Shown here: positions 9,888 through 21,924 of the stretch, in pieces
Layout: every line of letters starts with the position of its first letter
How positions within the stretch are numbered: position 1 is the stretch's first letter
NCBI GenBank assembly: GCA_012184525.1
Contig: WOFQ01000027.1
Coordinates: 1-64,000, forward strand
DNA length: 64,000 nt
Direction of reading: 5' to 3'
Source: Xenoacremonium recifei
Lineage: Eukaryota > Ascomycota > Sordariomycetes > Hypocreales > Nectriaceae
Program-made: the position numbers and the translations under genes
Notes under the pieces: generated by a model
Database searches by the model: none
What the model saw: the letters and a program-made list of their open reading frames with translations, nothing else
Told to the model about the DNA's origin: nothing

Positions 9888-12247
9888 ATGCCACCAAGAC
9901 GAAGTGCAAGATCCGCAGCGGCAGCGGCAGCAGCCCCCGCAGCAGCGCCGGCGACCCCGGCGTTTCCACCCCTTGATGGCTTCACGATTGCCCTTAGCGG
10001 CAAGTTTGACAGCCTCGGCCACAGCCACTCGTCCCTAGAGGCTCTGATTCGAAAATTGGGCGGCAACGCCTCCAAGAGCGTCACCAAGGCCACTACCCAC
10101 GTCGTCTGTACCGAAGATGACCTGAATCACCCTTCCGCCAAAGTCGCGGCCGCTCGCGCAAAGGACCTGCCAGTACTCAAACCTAGTTGGCTGCTGAAGA
10201 CGGACGAGGAGCAGAAGAGGCTCGACGAGGATGATTACTCCTGGACTTCAGCAGCAACCAAGTCTAAAGCGAGCAAGACCAAAGCTGGTGATGCCAAGGT
10301 CGCTGGTACCAAGGCAGACGACAAGACAGACACCAAGACAAATGGCACCAAGGCAAGCGGGACCAAAGCAAACGGTTCTGCGGCTACCAAGAAGCGACCC
10401 ATTGCTGTCGCCAAGAGCGATGATGATGGTGTCGCGACTACGAATGGCCAACCCAAGACCAAGAAAGCCAAGGCTGCCAAAGCCAAGAAGGAGGACGAAG
10501 CCAAGGATGATGCTGATGATGAGCCTGAAGAGGAGATCAAGCAGGAGAAGGTCGTCGCTGAAGGCCAGTTCATCAAGAAGAAGGATGCCGTCATCCCCCT
10601 TGACGACTTCTGTCCCTGGAACAGCTTTGTTGTCCATGTTGACCCCGACTCTGGCATGATTTATGATGCTGCCCTCAATCAATCGAACTCAACTAATAAT
10701 AACAATAAGTTCTATCGCATTCAAGTGAGTCCCCATCTCAGCCCCTCACACATCTTTGGCCAGTTCTGATGTCTCTTGTCTCAGGTTTTGTCCCAGCCTT
10801 CATCAGGAATATACAAGACTTGGACTCGATGGGGTCGTGTTGGTGAAACCGGTCAGAACGCCACCTTGGGCAATGGCAGTCTTCCAGATGCTATCAAGCA
10901 ATTTGAGAAGAAATTCAAGGACAAGTCTGGACTCTCGTGGCAGAATCGGGGTGACAATCCGAAGCCCGGAAAGTATGCGTTTATTGAGCGTAGCTATAAC
11001 GAAGACGACTCGGAAGACGAAGAAGAAGGCGCCGACAGTGTCAAAAAGGAGAAGAAGGATGAAATTCCGGCCCCTGAATGCACTCTCGAGAAGCCCGTCA
11101 AGGAGCTCATGGAGCTCATTTTCAACCAGCAATACTTCCAGGCGACCATGTCAGCTCTCAACTACGACGCCCAGAAACTTCCCCTCGGAAAGCTGTCCAA
11201 GGCTACCATCACCCGTGGTTTCCAGCAGCTGAAGGATCTTGCCGCCCTCTTTGACGACCAGTCTCTTGCCGCATCTAAATGGGACATGACCTATCCAGCC
11301 GCAACGGAGCATCTTTCTAACCTCTACTATTCTCTCATCCCCCATGCCTTTGGCCGAAACCGCCCGCCTATCATCCGAGATGATAACATGCTCAAGAAGG
11401 AAATAGAGCTTCTGGAAAGCTTGTCAGACATGAAGGAAGCCGCTGAGATCATGAAGATTGACCGAAAGACGAAGGATACTGTCCACGTGCTTGACCGTCA
11501 ATTCCAGGGTCTTGGCCTCGAAGAGATGTCTGTCCTAGACAAGACGAGCAACGAGTTCAACCTTCTGGAGAAGTATCTCAACGACTCTCGCGGCTCCACG
11601 CACCACATCAACTACCAAGTCCTCGACATCTTCCGCATTGAGCGCAACGGCGAGAAGCAGCGGTTCGATACCTCGCCCTACAGCAAGATTTCATCTGATC
11701 GTCGTCTTCTGTGGCACGGCTCCCGCTGCACCAATTTTGGTGGTATCCTTAGTCAGGGTCTCCGAATTGCGCCCCCCGAGGCCCCCGTCTCTGGCTACAT
11801 GTTCGGCAAGGGCATTTACCTTGCTGACATGTCGTCCAAGTCGGCCGGATACTGTGCCGCCTACAACTCTGGCGGTCACGCTCTCCTACTGCTATGTGAG
11901 GCTGAGCTCGGTGCTCCTATGCAGGAGCTCATCCACGCCAACTACGCCGCCGGAGACGACGCAAAGGCCAAAGGCATGCACAGTACCTGGGGCCAGGGCA
12001 GGACAGGACCTAGCACGTGGATGGATGCCGGCGTCGTCCATGAGAGCCTCAAGGGCATCAAGATGGTGACACCTCCCTCTTTTCCCCTTTCTCCTAATGT
12101 TACTTAAGCTAATTCATCTCGCAGCCCGACACCAACAGCAAGCCCGGCCCTACCAGCGTCGCCAATGCCGGCCTATACTACAACGAATATATTGTGTATG
12201 ATGTAGCGCAGGTCAAGTTGCGCTACCTCCTTCGAGTCAAGATTTAG
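9888..12247 (+). CDS. poly(ADP-ribose) polymerase, PARP (746 aa)
   Basis: Nuclear enzyme that uses NAD+ to build ADP-ribose chains on proteins in DNA-damage signalling; filamentous fungi usually have one copy. Exons are 9888-10724, 10785-12065 and 12125-12247 (279, 427 and 40 codons plus stop). Domain order: a BRCT domain at about 26-118; a Lys/Thr/Ala-rich basic linker at about 120-235; a WGR domain at about 240-355, with the WGR triplet in TWTRWGRVGETG; a helical PARP regulatory domain at about 385-510; and the catalytic domain to the C-terminus. The catalytic H-Y-E triad is complete: His in LLWHGSR, Tyr in GKGIYLADMSSKSAGYC, and Glu in YYNEYIVYD, the last coded only by exon 3. The second intron has a weak GTGACA donor, but the exon 3 match fixes the join. 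There are no N-terminal zinc fingers, as usual for fungi. Confidence 0.96.
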
Positions 12248-13332
12248 ACGGCATGGCTTTGCGTGTGAGAAGTACACCCCTTTTTCTTTGTCTATTTTGT
12301 GGGCATGTGATGTATTTGCGTGGGCGCGACTGGCGTTTTGGCACAAGCTGGGCGGAAGGTATTGTCTTGATGATTTGCATTGTGGTGTATCTGGCCAAAA
12401 AGTCTTGCTAGCTAGACGTCGGGACTTCAACGGTATTGTAGACAAATAGATGAGATACGCCGTGAAATGTGAATTGATATCACCATGGTTCGCGTGTTGC
12501 CTCGAGTGACTTGATTTTCCTTATATTTACCCCCTCCTGAACACATATACATGGCATCATACATGCCCATCCCAGACCCTGCGCAATGCTATAATATTCA
12601 GACAAACCAACCCAACCAAATCACTCCCAGTCCCAAATACCGCATCCATTCATATCGCGTATCGTTACAGCCACGCATCTGAATGCGCCGTCGTATCCCG
12701 TCTAGCCGTTATAACCCCAGCGAGTTAACCCCCTTTTCCAACCCATTAACCCTCTTTTTTTCGACGCGCGAGCGTCTCATATAAGCTATTTTGACTTGGT
12801 GTAGACCCATTGATCCAGTGGTAAAGTCGCTTTCCCTTCTTCGCTTGGCGTGCTGTCCTATTCCCATTGAGGCTTGAAATTGCGTGCTTCGTCTGGACCG
12901 CTTCGCGACCCTTGCAATGATGTCATGCGTCACGACATTCGGGCTGTCGGGGGGCGCCACCGGCTGGTCGTGAAGTCGACTGGAATCCTGTATGTCGCTT
13001 TGATTTTGCTGGTCGTTTCGTCCCTTCTGGTTTCGGGCTGGACGTCGTGCGTTCAGGGTTGCTTGTCCAATGATCAATTCCGGAGCACGGGCCGCTCCAG
13101 CAGGTGGCATATTGAGCGTAATCCCATTCCTGAAGGCAGAAAAATCGCGTCTCGGTCTGTCGGGCTTTCTGAACTAGCGGTGGTCGGATGGGAAGTGCGC
13201 TCATCGCGTCGCCATTCTTCGTTGGTCGACCCCCAATCTCAGGATTGATTTCGGTTCGTCGCATCGTCCAGATTTGCAGCCAGACCAGCCCATGGTGTGA
13301 GGATTCTTAGACAAAATACTCCGTCATCCACC
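12248..13332. other. convergent intergenic region, no gene seen
   Basis: About 1.1 kb between the 3' ends of the PARP gene and the double-cluster regulator. Short open frames occur on both strands, but none has a recognisable motif, consistent codon use or a splice pattern that extends it. Confidence 0.5.
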
Positions 13333-15716
13333 TCATGCTCCAACACCACCGTTCAGGGACTCGACACTCAGCCAGTCCGAGTTGGGGATCCAAAGGTTCG
13401 GTTCCATGCCCATGCCATAGTCCATGCCGTTTTCGAGCCCCAACCCATCCAAGTTGCTGTCGTAGGTTGTGTTCATTTCTGAAGGTCCAAATTCGGGTCT
13501 TGAAACCATATCCGTCATATTCGCATCCATCTTTCCCGGACCAGAAACGTGAATTTCGGACATTGGTTGTGCCAGATCAGGGGTTATCTGGCTCTCCGGG
13601 GCCCATGGATCGGTCACTAGGGACGGTGGGAATGTCGAATCGGACATGGCGACGAGAGGAGCCGTTGGTATGTGCACCGGCACATTCGGTAGTTGTGTTC
13701 CGTTCATCTCATGGTCATCGGGTATGTTCAGATTCTTCAGCAATGACTGGCGCGAATATCCATCATTTAAAAGTACTCGAGCATTAGCGCCTCCAGGGCT
13801 CGAAGGGGTGTTCCGGGTACTGATTCCGTGCGTGATCAGTTTCTCCATGTCAGCCTTGATCCCCTCTGCTGTAGCCCCAACGCAACACTCCTTGATTGTC
13901 TGCAAGCAGATCCTGGCCCGTTCCAACACACTTTCTTGACTAAGGTCAAACTTGTGAGGATGGTTGTGAAACGCGTAAGTAAGCATGCGAGCACACTGAT
14001 ACGCACATACCGCCATATCCAAGTCACTAACAGGTTTCGCATTCAGTTTTTGCATAGAAGCAAATATGTCGCACATCGCCATAGAATGTTCGAAACACTG
14101 GTTCTGACAATGCTCAATGAAACCGTCGTCAAAATTGTCGAGCGTCGATCGAGGGAGAGCTTCCCGCAGGCCGGCCAGAGCAACTCGATATAAATCGCAG
14201 TGACATTGTCGCCACCAAACATGTATCATAATAAAAACGCAGATTCGAGGAGAGTACGCACGCAACCGAAGCGAACTCTCGGAAAACTGGAAGGATGTTG
14301 GGAGATGTGCCGCAAATTCGTCCAGGTCCTTGTGGAGGGCCCAAATACCAGCCTGGAGCTCGTCGGTTTTGATATTTCGGGCCAGAACAGCCCGCTTCGT
14401 AAATTCCATGATGCGACGTCTGATGTGCTGGATTCGAATATGGAGAGCCAAACTGCCGATATCCTCGGTTCCCTGGACGAGAGGGGCATCGGGATCGTGT
14501 ATCAGTTTCTCGATTGGTTGCGGCAAGTCAAATTCAAAGTTTCGCTCGTTGCAAGGCAATCCCACGTGGATACGATCAGCGTGCCAGAGCGAAAAATCAC
14601 GATAACCACCTGAAACACCCGAGTCAACGCAATACAGCGCCCACATCAGTCTTCTCCGAGACTCTTGTGCCAAGAAAGACAAGTTGGGACATTCGTGGTT
14701 CAGTCGAAGCGCAGTTGCGAAGCGCGAAGCGATCCCGAGAAGCATAAACGCATTGGAGAACTTTTTCGAGAGTATCCGATGTTTGATGATCAGCATGAGG
14801 GCCTGGACCTTGATAGTGGAAGGGCGACTGTAATCGGCAAAGATTAATCTCTCGGCATCATCGATACACTTTTCGCCATATTCTCGCATTCCAGGGCCCA
14901 TGTCGGTCAAATACGAAGTGATCCCGACCAACGCTAGAAGCAGCGCTTTCTCGACTTTGCCGGAATGGTAGCGTTCCATGAGAGATGCGCGATGGAGGAA
15001 GGAGTACATGGGAATGTGGTGGACATGTCGGAAGAACTTCTCGAAAGTGCGCCCTATCAAGGCGTCGAAAGACTCGTCGGGACACGCGCTGTGATCTTAT
15101 CAGCTTCAATTTTCCTACCTAGGAAGGACATCAAAACATACACCTCATGATTATACGTGCTTGGTGTGGCTGTGCTTGCAGGGTCCGTTAGCCCTGGGTC
15201 ACTGTCGATATGGCTGTCGTCCCTGTCGCCGTCTTGGCTCTGGGGGCTTCGGCCATCGTTTCTCAGAGCAATGCGGGCTCGTTTGCTTGGTCGGTAGACA
15301 CATTCGAGCCCCTGTGCTCGACACCTTTCACAAGAGGGCATGTGGCCGGAACATCGGGCCTTGCGACTGTGGCAGCTTAGACACGCCTGGCGCACGCGAC
15401 GGCGTGGGAGAGCGCCGGACAAGGCATTCGGATCTGCATCGTCGTAGGAGCACGGGAAGCCGAGGCGTTCGCAGTTGGAGCAGATATCTCGGGCGCCATT
15501 GCAGCGGACCTTTCGTGCTCGGCAGGTGGTGCACGTCAGGGAGGACTTTTTGGGCTTGCGGTCAGGCGAGTTGGAGTGAGGGATGGCGCTGGAGGAGGCG
15601 AGAGGCCCGTGGCTGGCAGAGGAGATGGAAGGGGGCGCTGGCGAGTTGTTATGGGAGGTATCGAGGGGGATGACGAGGCCGTTCGGGTTGTCGCTGGCGG
15701 ACGAGGCGAGATCCAT
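13333..15716 (-). CDS. transcription factor with two Zn2Cys6 clusters (776 aa)
   Basis: Fungal zinc-cluster regulator. Exon 1 is 15716-15142 and exon 2 is 15088-13333. The 53-bp intron has donor GTATGT, branch GCTGATAA and acceptor ACAG; together the exons give 777 codons with stop. A Ser/Pro-rich leader is followed by two complete C-x2-C-x6-C-x6-C-x2-C-x6-C motifs: Cys 62, 65, 72, 79, 82, 89 and Cys 112, 115, 122, 129, 132, 139. The first is basic (CTTCRARKVRC) and so is the second (CLSCHSRKARC). The middle region matches the fungal-specific transcription factor domain (FSNAFMLLGIASRFATALRL, then SRRRLMWALYCVDS). The C-terminus is acidic and Asn/Met/Pro-rich, as in activation domains. Most family members have one cluster. 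It resembles the regulator at the right edge of the window. Target genes are unknown. Confidence 0.9.
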
Positions 15717-18700
15717 GGCGACGGAGGATGGGCGGCGGGTCGCGCAAAGCGACGCTCATTGAGAGCTGACCGGCAGGGGGCGGGGAATTGGTGGCTCGGT
15801 AAGCAGGACCATGAGGCCAGCGGTGAAGGGCGTCGAAGGAGGCTATTGCGAGGCGAGGATCTCGGCGGCGGTCAGGTCAGGTCAGTTTCTCCAGAGGAAG
15901 GGAAGAGGTGAAGTTGCGTGGGTGAAGTTACAGGGCGCGGCGGCGGGAAAACCGGGATCGGAATGAGAAAGTGCTGCTAGCAGGCGCAAAAAAAGGCCCC
16001 CAGTGTGCAATGGGCGGCGTCAGAGGAGGCAGGGGCGACCGGTGCAGCAATGAGCGGCGAGCAATGGCAGGCGCAGGCGTCGTTGTGGGAAGGAAGGCGC
16101 AGCACTAATCCGCAATCGAGCCCAGCAAGCGCAGGGAAGGCACATCACTGGCACTTGCAGCGCACTTGGTGCAGCCGTAGCGCAGCGCAAAGGGGGAGGG
16201 CAGGACGGAGGGAGGGAGGTGGGGTGGGCGTATCTGCTGAACTGAACCTCCACTGCGGCGGAAGGAGGGATGGAGATTCGGACAGCAGAAGGCAAGTGGG
16301 AAGGGCCGCTGACGACGGGACCTCTCTCCCCCTTCCCATCTTACGCCATTGCAACATTGCCCGTCCCTTGCTCACCAAGAGGCATTATTACCACCTCCTA
16401 TCTGACACCCTGTTGATGCCGACATCTCCTGGGCGGGGTTGTTGGGCACCGTCTCCCCCAGAGGAACCAGAAGAAGATGCCGTCGACACAACGGCACCCG
16501 GACGCCGAGGCCCCGCTGATTAGAGGCCGTCCGACGATTCCCGGACTCTTGACTTGCAAGGTTCACACACAACCACCCTCTAGCGGTGGGCACTTTTAGC
16601 GTTGGCGTCCATCAGGAAATAATATCAAGTGGTGCACTAGTGAGCGGGCGGAAAGTGTCGTCAGAGGAGGGCATGGGATTGTTGTTGTTGACGCGATTGC
16701 TGATCTGTTCTGGAAGGCAGTCAAGCCCGGTACATAGAGGCAGCGGAGACGACAGCCCCTCCTCCCGTCGAGATCCTTATATGACCTGTATATTCTCTGC
16801 TTCAAAAGTCGGCCGCGGGCCGTCGCCTCTTCCAGAGATTCATCGAGTCGTGGCCGCCGGGTCTTGGACTAGCAGCGTATCGGATGGAGTCATGACTGAC
16901 AATGCCGCCAAGTCTCGGATACGGAGGAGAAATTTTCGGACTGGGCCACACGCACTCGCTCGCACACCGTCCGTCGTGCTGATACGTGTATCGGCTGAGA
17001 CCGCAGCAGTGGTCAGTCCATTCCGCCGAATGGCACAGCGTTGCACGTCGCGCGGAGGAGAGGGAAAGGCAATGAGGCACATGACACGACAAAGAGGCTG
17101 ATTGCCGCGGATATATCCAGGGATTATCAGCGATTGTGCAACACTCCAAACACGACGCCGTGAGACACCGCATAGGCACTGTACCTCGTTTGGTAGCATC
17201 GTGTGTCGTGTCCGGCACTGGCAAATTCGACGATGGAAACCCCTTCGGCTAACCCTTTGAGACTCGGTCTAGAGTGTTCGGCGATGGCATCTCGCCCGTC
17301 ATCTAACTCCCCGCATCGAAATCGCTGCTGAATCGGGGACCATCCTTGCACCGACTGGCTCGTTCCCCGTTGTCCGTTCCCACCCCAGAGCCCGATTGCG
17401 ACAGAGGGCGACGGGATGGCTTGCGAAACAATACCAATGACGGCGCATCGGCTCCGAGAAGCGACGTCGCTGGCAGTGGCCTGGGGACTCGGGGAATGAA
17501 GAGCGCTGGAAAATGCCCTAGAACGTGTGCGATTCAGTGCTCCGGGGATCCAGCAGACCGGGAGCGACGACCCGAACAAACTTTTTTTCCTGCCATGCTG
17601 GTTGGTGCCTTAGAGCGCATCCTGGCTGCCTGAGCCAACGAGAGCCTCCAGAAGGCGCCGCCGCCTTCGCAGCCTGCCCCGACTGGACTGGCACCTTCCA
17701 GTGAGTGTTCCACTCCTTCCTTCCCATGGAGCCACACCCGCCCACACCTGGCACACACCCTCTTCCATTGCCAGAACCCACTTGGAGCTCCGAGTCCCGC
17801 GACTGCCGCGATATTGTCATTCTCGCCCCCTCGACCTCGCCTCCGTTGCCAGCCTCTTCGTGCCAGCAGCCAAACGTGTCGGAGCTCTCCCGCTCACTAT
17901 TCCCGCCGTGGTAGGGCTGGAGACGCCTAGGGAGCCGTTTATGAGCTTTCAGCCTATCAAACTGGCATCAAATCATCGCCAACCCTCCGGCTCTCGGACC
18001 ACCGGGCCGCCGACTCCCGTCGCTTTACGGACTCTCGCCTGACACTCGATTTTTGTTGTCGTGTGCTCCAGCTGAGCCTATGGGGTCATCCATCTATTAC
18101 CTCATTTTCGATGCCCCTGTGAAATGGCATCGGCTGGAAGCAGCCCCGACGACGCTGCGTGAAGAGGTTGCACATTGTTCTGGACCAGGCGCTTCCAGAG
18201 CGAGCGAGACCGGCGACCAGAAGAACGTGTTTGATTTCCTCATCCGTCCGGCTCCCCGAGCTTGCTCTCCCACCAGTTCTCCGGCCCCTCGGGCACCTCC
18301 AGCAGGCAACTTGGCATCGACGGACCTGTTCCGGGCGAGATCCAAAATCATGGCGAGGAGTTCCCGGCACGTCCTAGTCGCTCCGGCCTAGGATCCGTCG
18401 CCGCCGCCCAACATCGGGCGCCTCCAGATTTATTTGCGAGTGTATCAAGCGACAGAGACTCTGAGACATGGAAAAGAGAACTAGAAGCTCATGGACATGG
18501 TGAAAATCACTTTCAGTTGTCTTGGTGGCACTGGATGAGCTTCCTAGGCCCCTGTTGAGGATCCCGAGACAGCAGTCTTCGAGACTTCGGGCCCTCGCCA
18601 CCCGCGAGCCCTTGGCATTTTTCCCGCAAGGATGGCCGACAACCATGTCAAAAAGCATCGGAATAGGGGCGGATAGTTTCGCTGTTTCTGCAAGTCTTTA

Positions 18701-20926
18701 TGCCGTCCAGAGTATCCGCCACATTCTCGTCATGGGGGGTGATTCAGCACCGATGAACACGGCACAAGCGAGCGACTGATTTTCTGAACAGCCTGAGAGC
18801 CTGTAATTATGACGGTTCGACATTCAGAAAGCCAAGATCCAGCCCACGGCTCTCCAATGTCTTTGGCTATCCGTAAAACGTGCTTGATCGTGATCTCTCG
18901 CCCGAACAAGAACCTAGCCGAGGATCCGTTGGGCTCTACAGAGTAATATTGTGGTAGCATCCTTCGGGCCTCCAATTACGACGTGGGGGGAGCGGCCCGG
19001 CACTCTCCACTGCCTAGCACCTCAGGAAGTAGTTGATATTATAAGCAGGATCCATGCCAGCTCATCCAGTGCTCCCTTGCAATCACTGGTAGCACATTGG
19101 TCCAGACAGGAGGCAACCCGGCGGATTTCCGGCACGTACTTACGGAGTACAACTGGATTTGCAAAAGATCAAAGTTGTGTCATTGCTACCACCTACCTGA
19201 AGAGTCATATCATGCTGTCCCCGTCTCTGTCTCTGAGATTGGTGGTCTTGGCTCTTAGCTTCCAGGGACAACCTCGGACCACTGATCTCGTTTTCCCTCA
19301 ATGACACTCAAGTAATCACAACCTATCCGTAAATCTGCCAATATTCTCGTAGAAACCGATAGCGAATCTCTCGCGCATAATACAAACCTCGAGACAATAC
19401 TGGATATTGATAACACGCTTTGCGGGAAAGATGCGGTTCACCCACCCTTTTCGGAAGTCGGAACGCGTCTGAGTCAACAGCCATCAACCCCTCTTCAATC
19501 CTCGTACCGAGTTTGGACCACTGCTGCACAACCGGCCCGGGTATACCAACATGAATGTTCACTGTCCTTCCTAGCCACAGGTTATAACTCAACGTCGCTC
19601 GCTTGTCATATTCTTGAATATACCTAACCAAAGATCATTTTCGAGTTTCCTTTGTCTAAGCCAAGTTTAAGCGATGCAACGTCTTAGATGCTTGAAGACT
19701 TGTTTTCCTATAAGAAGTGCCTAACATCAAGGTAGTCTAGCATGCATTCAACCGCTGACTTATAGTGCAACCCTGATGCACCGTCTCGTATAACTAGCAG
19801 GCGAGTGCTTGCGATAATGCCTCCGGCCACATACCTACCCTAAAGCGTTCAGGCTGAAACGTTAGGCTGCAGACCACAAAGGAAATTTGAAGAAAGGTTT
19901 GATCACATTTATTCTATGGAACTCAAAGAGGTGACAGCCTTCTGAAACAGAAAGTGGCAGCTTATAATGTGCAATACATAGCCACGGTCATTCCACCCCA
20001 GGGTGATTGATATCGCCAGGGTACCATCACATCCCATCTAGGAGTAAAATGACGCTGTGAAGGAAAAGGTGGCGGAAAGGATAAGGGTTCTCATAAGACT
20101 TCATTTTCACAAACCCAAACTATGAGGGTACTTGCTGTCTATCGGAAAGGGGCAGTGGAGGCTCATCTCAGGTCATCGGAGGGTTCATGCAAATGACGAA
20201 ATTTGAAGAACGCACGATTCCCGCATGTTTCCTTGAAATTACTGACTATCCAAGATTATAGAAGCAGTGTTTGTCTGTAAGCCGATTGTCAAAAGTGCAT
20301 ATAAGCCTGTATATCCTCCTCGTGTTTCCGTGTTGAGGGATGGTGGAATGTCGTATTAGCACATAATCAACACCTGAACTCAAGCTCAACGACCAGATCC
20401 ATCAAGAATGGACCATCAATCTCAGAGTAATCTATGAGACTTGCGATTCATTTCGAGCCTGGTCTTCACGTCTGTTCAACGACCGGAGTGAAGGTTCCGA
20501 CGAGCCAGAAAGCCAGGTGGCCAGAAGTTTCCCACTGTAGACTCCCAGGAAGTTACTTTCTGTCAATGGCGTTATGTTCTTAGACTCGTGATCCCAAATT
20601 CCCCGCACAGGTAGCTTACATAGAACCAGGAAAGCCGGCCAGGTTCTCGAAAGCAAGTTTTTGTGCGTGTGGCGTAAAGGAGGGACCTGGATGTCTGAGT
20701 GAAGAGAAGGTAAAGTTTTCAATCAGCCCTTACCCTGATTCTCGTCGGAATAAAGAGCGATTGTATTTAATATGTGACCGCCCCTCACCTTGCTCTCATC
20801 TCTTTGCCTCCTCTCCAACCCGTAACCAGCGCACGTCGAAGCTCCCGTGTCCCCAGCGGCACTGCAACCGCACCCGTCGGCATCGACACTTTCGGTCTCT
20901 GATCTATTGTTTCCGACTCACACAGG
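15717..20926. other. 5.2-kb region without recognised genes
   Basis: This is the longest gene-free stretch of the window. The left 2.5 kb is GC-rich with many accidental open frames on both strands (the longest at 16005-16523 and 16586-17101), none with a known motif or believable codon pattern. The right half is more AT-rich and has frequent stops in all frames. I saw no transposase, reverse transcriptase, terminal repeats or tRNA. The left end presumably holds the promoter and 5' UTR of the double-cluster regulator; the right end holds the promoter of the secreted protein, with a TATA-like TATTTAATATG near 20764 and a CT-rich tract after it. Confidence 0.6.
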
Positions 20927-21563
20927 ATGCATTCCACTATCACTCTAGTCGGTGCCTTCGTGGCAATCCTAGCCGTCGTCACCCCGGCTACCGCCAAGTT
21001 CAAGTTGAAGGATCCCATCAATCTAGACACCCAGATTGAGGTGAGCTGGTGTCGCCAATACCGACAGAACGAGACGTGCCATACACGCAAATTTAACCAC
21101 GCCCAATGCTGTGAGTGGAATAATCTTTCCGATTTCCTGATGCAATTTTGCTCCCATCTTTGTCTTGATTCCAGAAACCTCACCCTAACCTCAGCTGCTC
21201 AATCCTAAATCCACAAGCCTAGCCTCCATCCTAGTACTAACTATTGGCAGATGATTTCAACATCATGGACGATTTTCTCAATGACAATCTTGAGACCATA
21301 AGCGTTGTGAATGGCAGCTGTGTCATCTGGGAGTACGTCGACTCTTGATCTTGCAACGTGGCCTCACACACTGACACATGAATAGAAAAGACGGGTGCCA
21401 TGGCGATCACACCGGCATGCTCACGGGTATGGAGCTTTTTGCGGACAACTTCTGCCCGAACTACAACTGGAAAGGCAAGGCTTCTTCCGTCAAGTGCTGC
21501 GGCGGCGACCCCAGCGCGCTTTGGTGCGGCGATCCCGGCCCCAACCCCAAGTGTACCGACTGA
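20927..21563 (+). CDS. small secreted cysteine-rich protein (147 aa), effector-like
   Basis: Three exons: 20927-21110, 21251-21332 and 21386-21563, joined by introns with GTGAGT and GTACGT donors and CAG and TAG acceptors; total 148 codons with stop. The first 23 residues form a clear signal peptide (MHSTITLVGAFVAILAV then an Ala-rich end, probable cut after TATA). The mature part is about 124 residues with ten cysteines, including one CC pair near the C-terminus, and several Gly, Asp and Trp residues. There is one NxS/T glycosylation site in exon 1 (NET) and one in exon 2 (NGS). No enzyme motif is seen. Size, secretion and cysteine content fit a fungal effector or antimicrobial-type protein, but that is inference; I do not recognise the family. 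Confidence 0.8.
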
Positions 21564-21924
21564 ACAACCACCCATGTGATGGACGGAGTTCTCTTGAGTC
21601 TATTCGAATCTTTGGCCGGCTTTCTTTAAGGTCAAAATAAGAAAGAGATCAAGGTCCTGCACTTGACTATCGATTTGGGGTGGAGTTTTGGGTGGTGTAT
21701 CGATGGCAATGGGTGGTCATGGAATAGCATCTCGTTTTAATGGTGGTGGCGTTGTGGGCGCAAGACAACAAGGCCAGATATATCCTTCTTCTTTTTGAGG
21801 CTACGTGGTCAAATACCCTACGTGGTCAAATGCCATACTTTTCTGATGAATCATTACTAGCCAAGATTTATAGATTTGTCAAATCATATGGAACACTAAT
21901 ACCCGAGCAAGCGTCATCGAGTGT
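21564..21924. other. convergent spacer with short tandem duplication
   Basis: Region between the 3' ends of the secreted-protein gene and the acyl-CoA synthetase gene. It includes a near-perfect 17-bp tandem duplication at 21801-21834 (CTACGTGGTCAAATACC and the same with G for A near the end). Confidence 0.7.

Noticed and set aside
12709..13248. Overlapping open frames of 124-133 codons between PARP and the double-cluster regulator
   Set aside because: They overlap on opposite strands in a convergent 3' region and show no motif.
16005..17101. Open frames of 172 and 171 codons in the gene-poor stretch
   Set aside because: Amino-acid composition is typical of chance frames in GC-rich DNA, overlapping frames exist on both strands, and no motif or splice pattern supports them.
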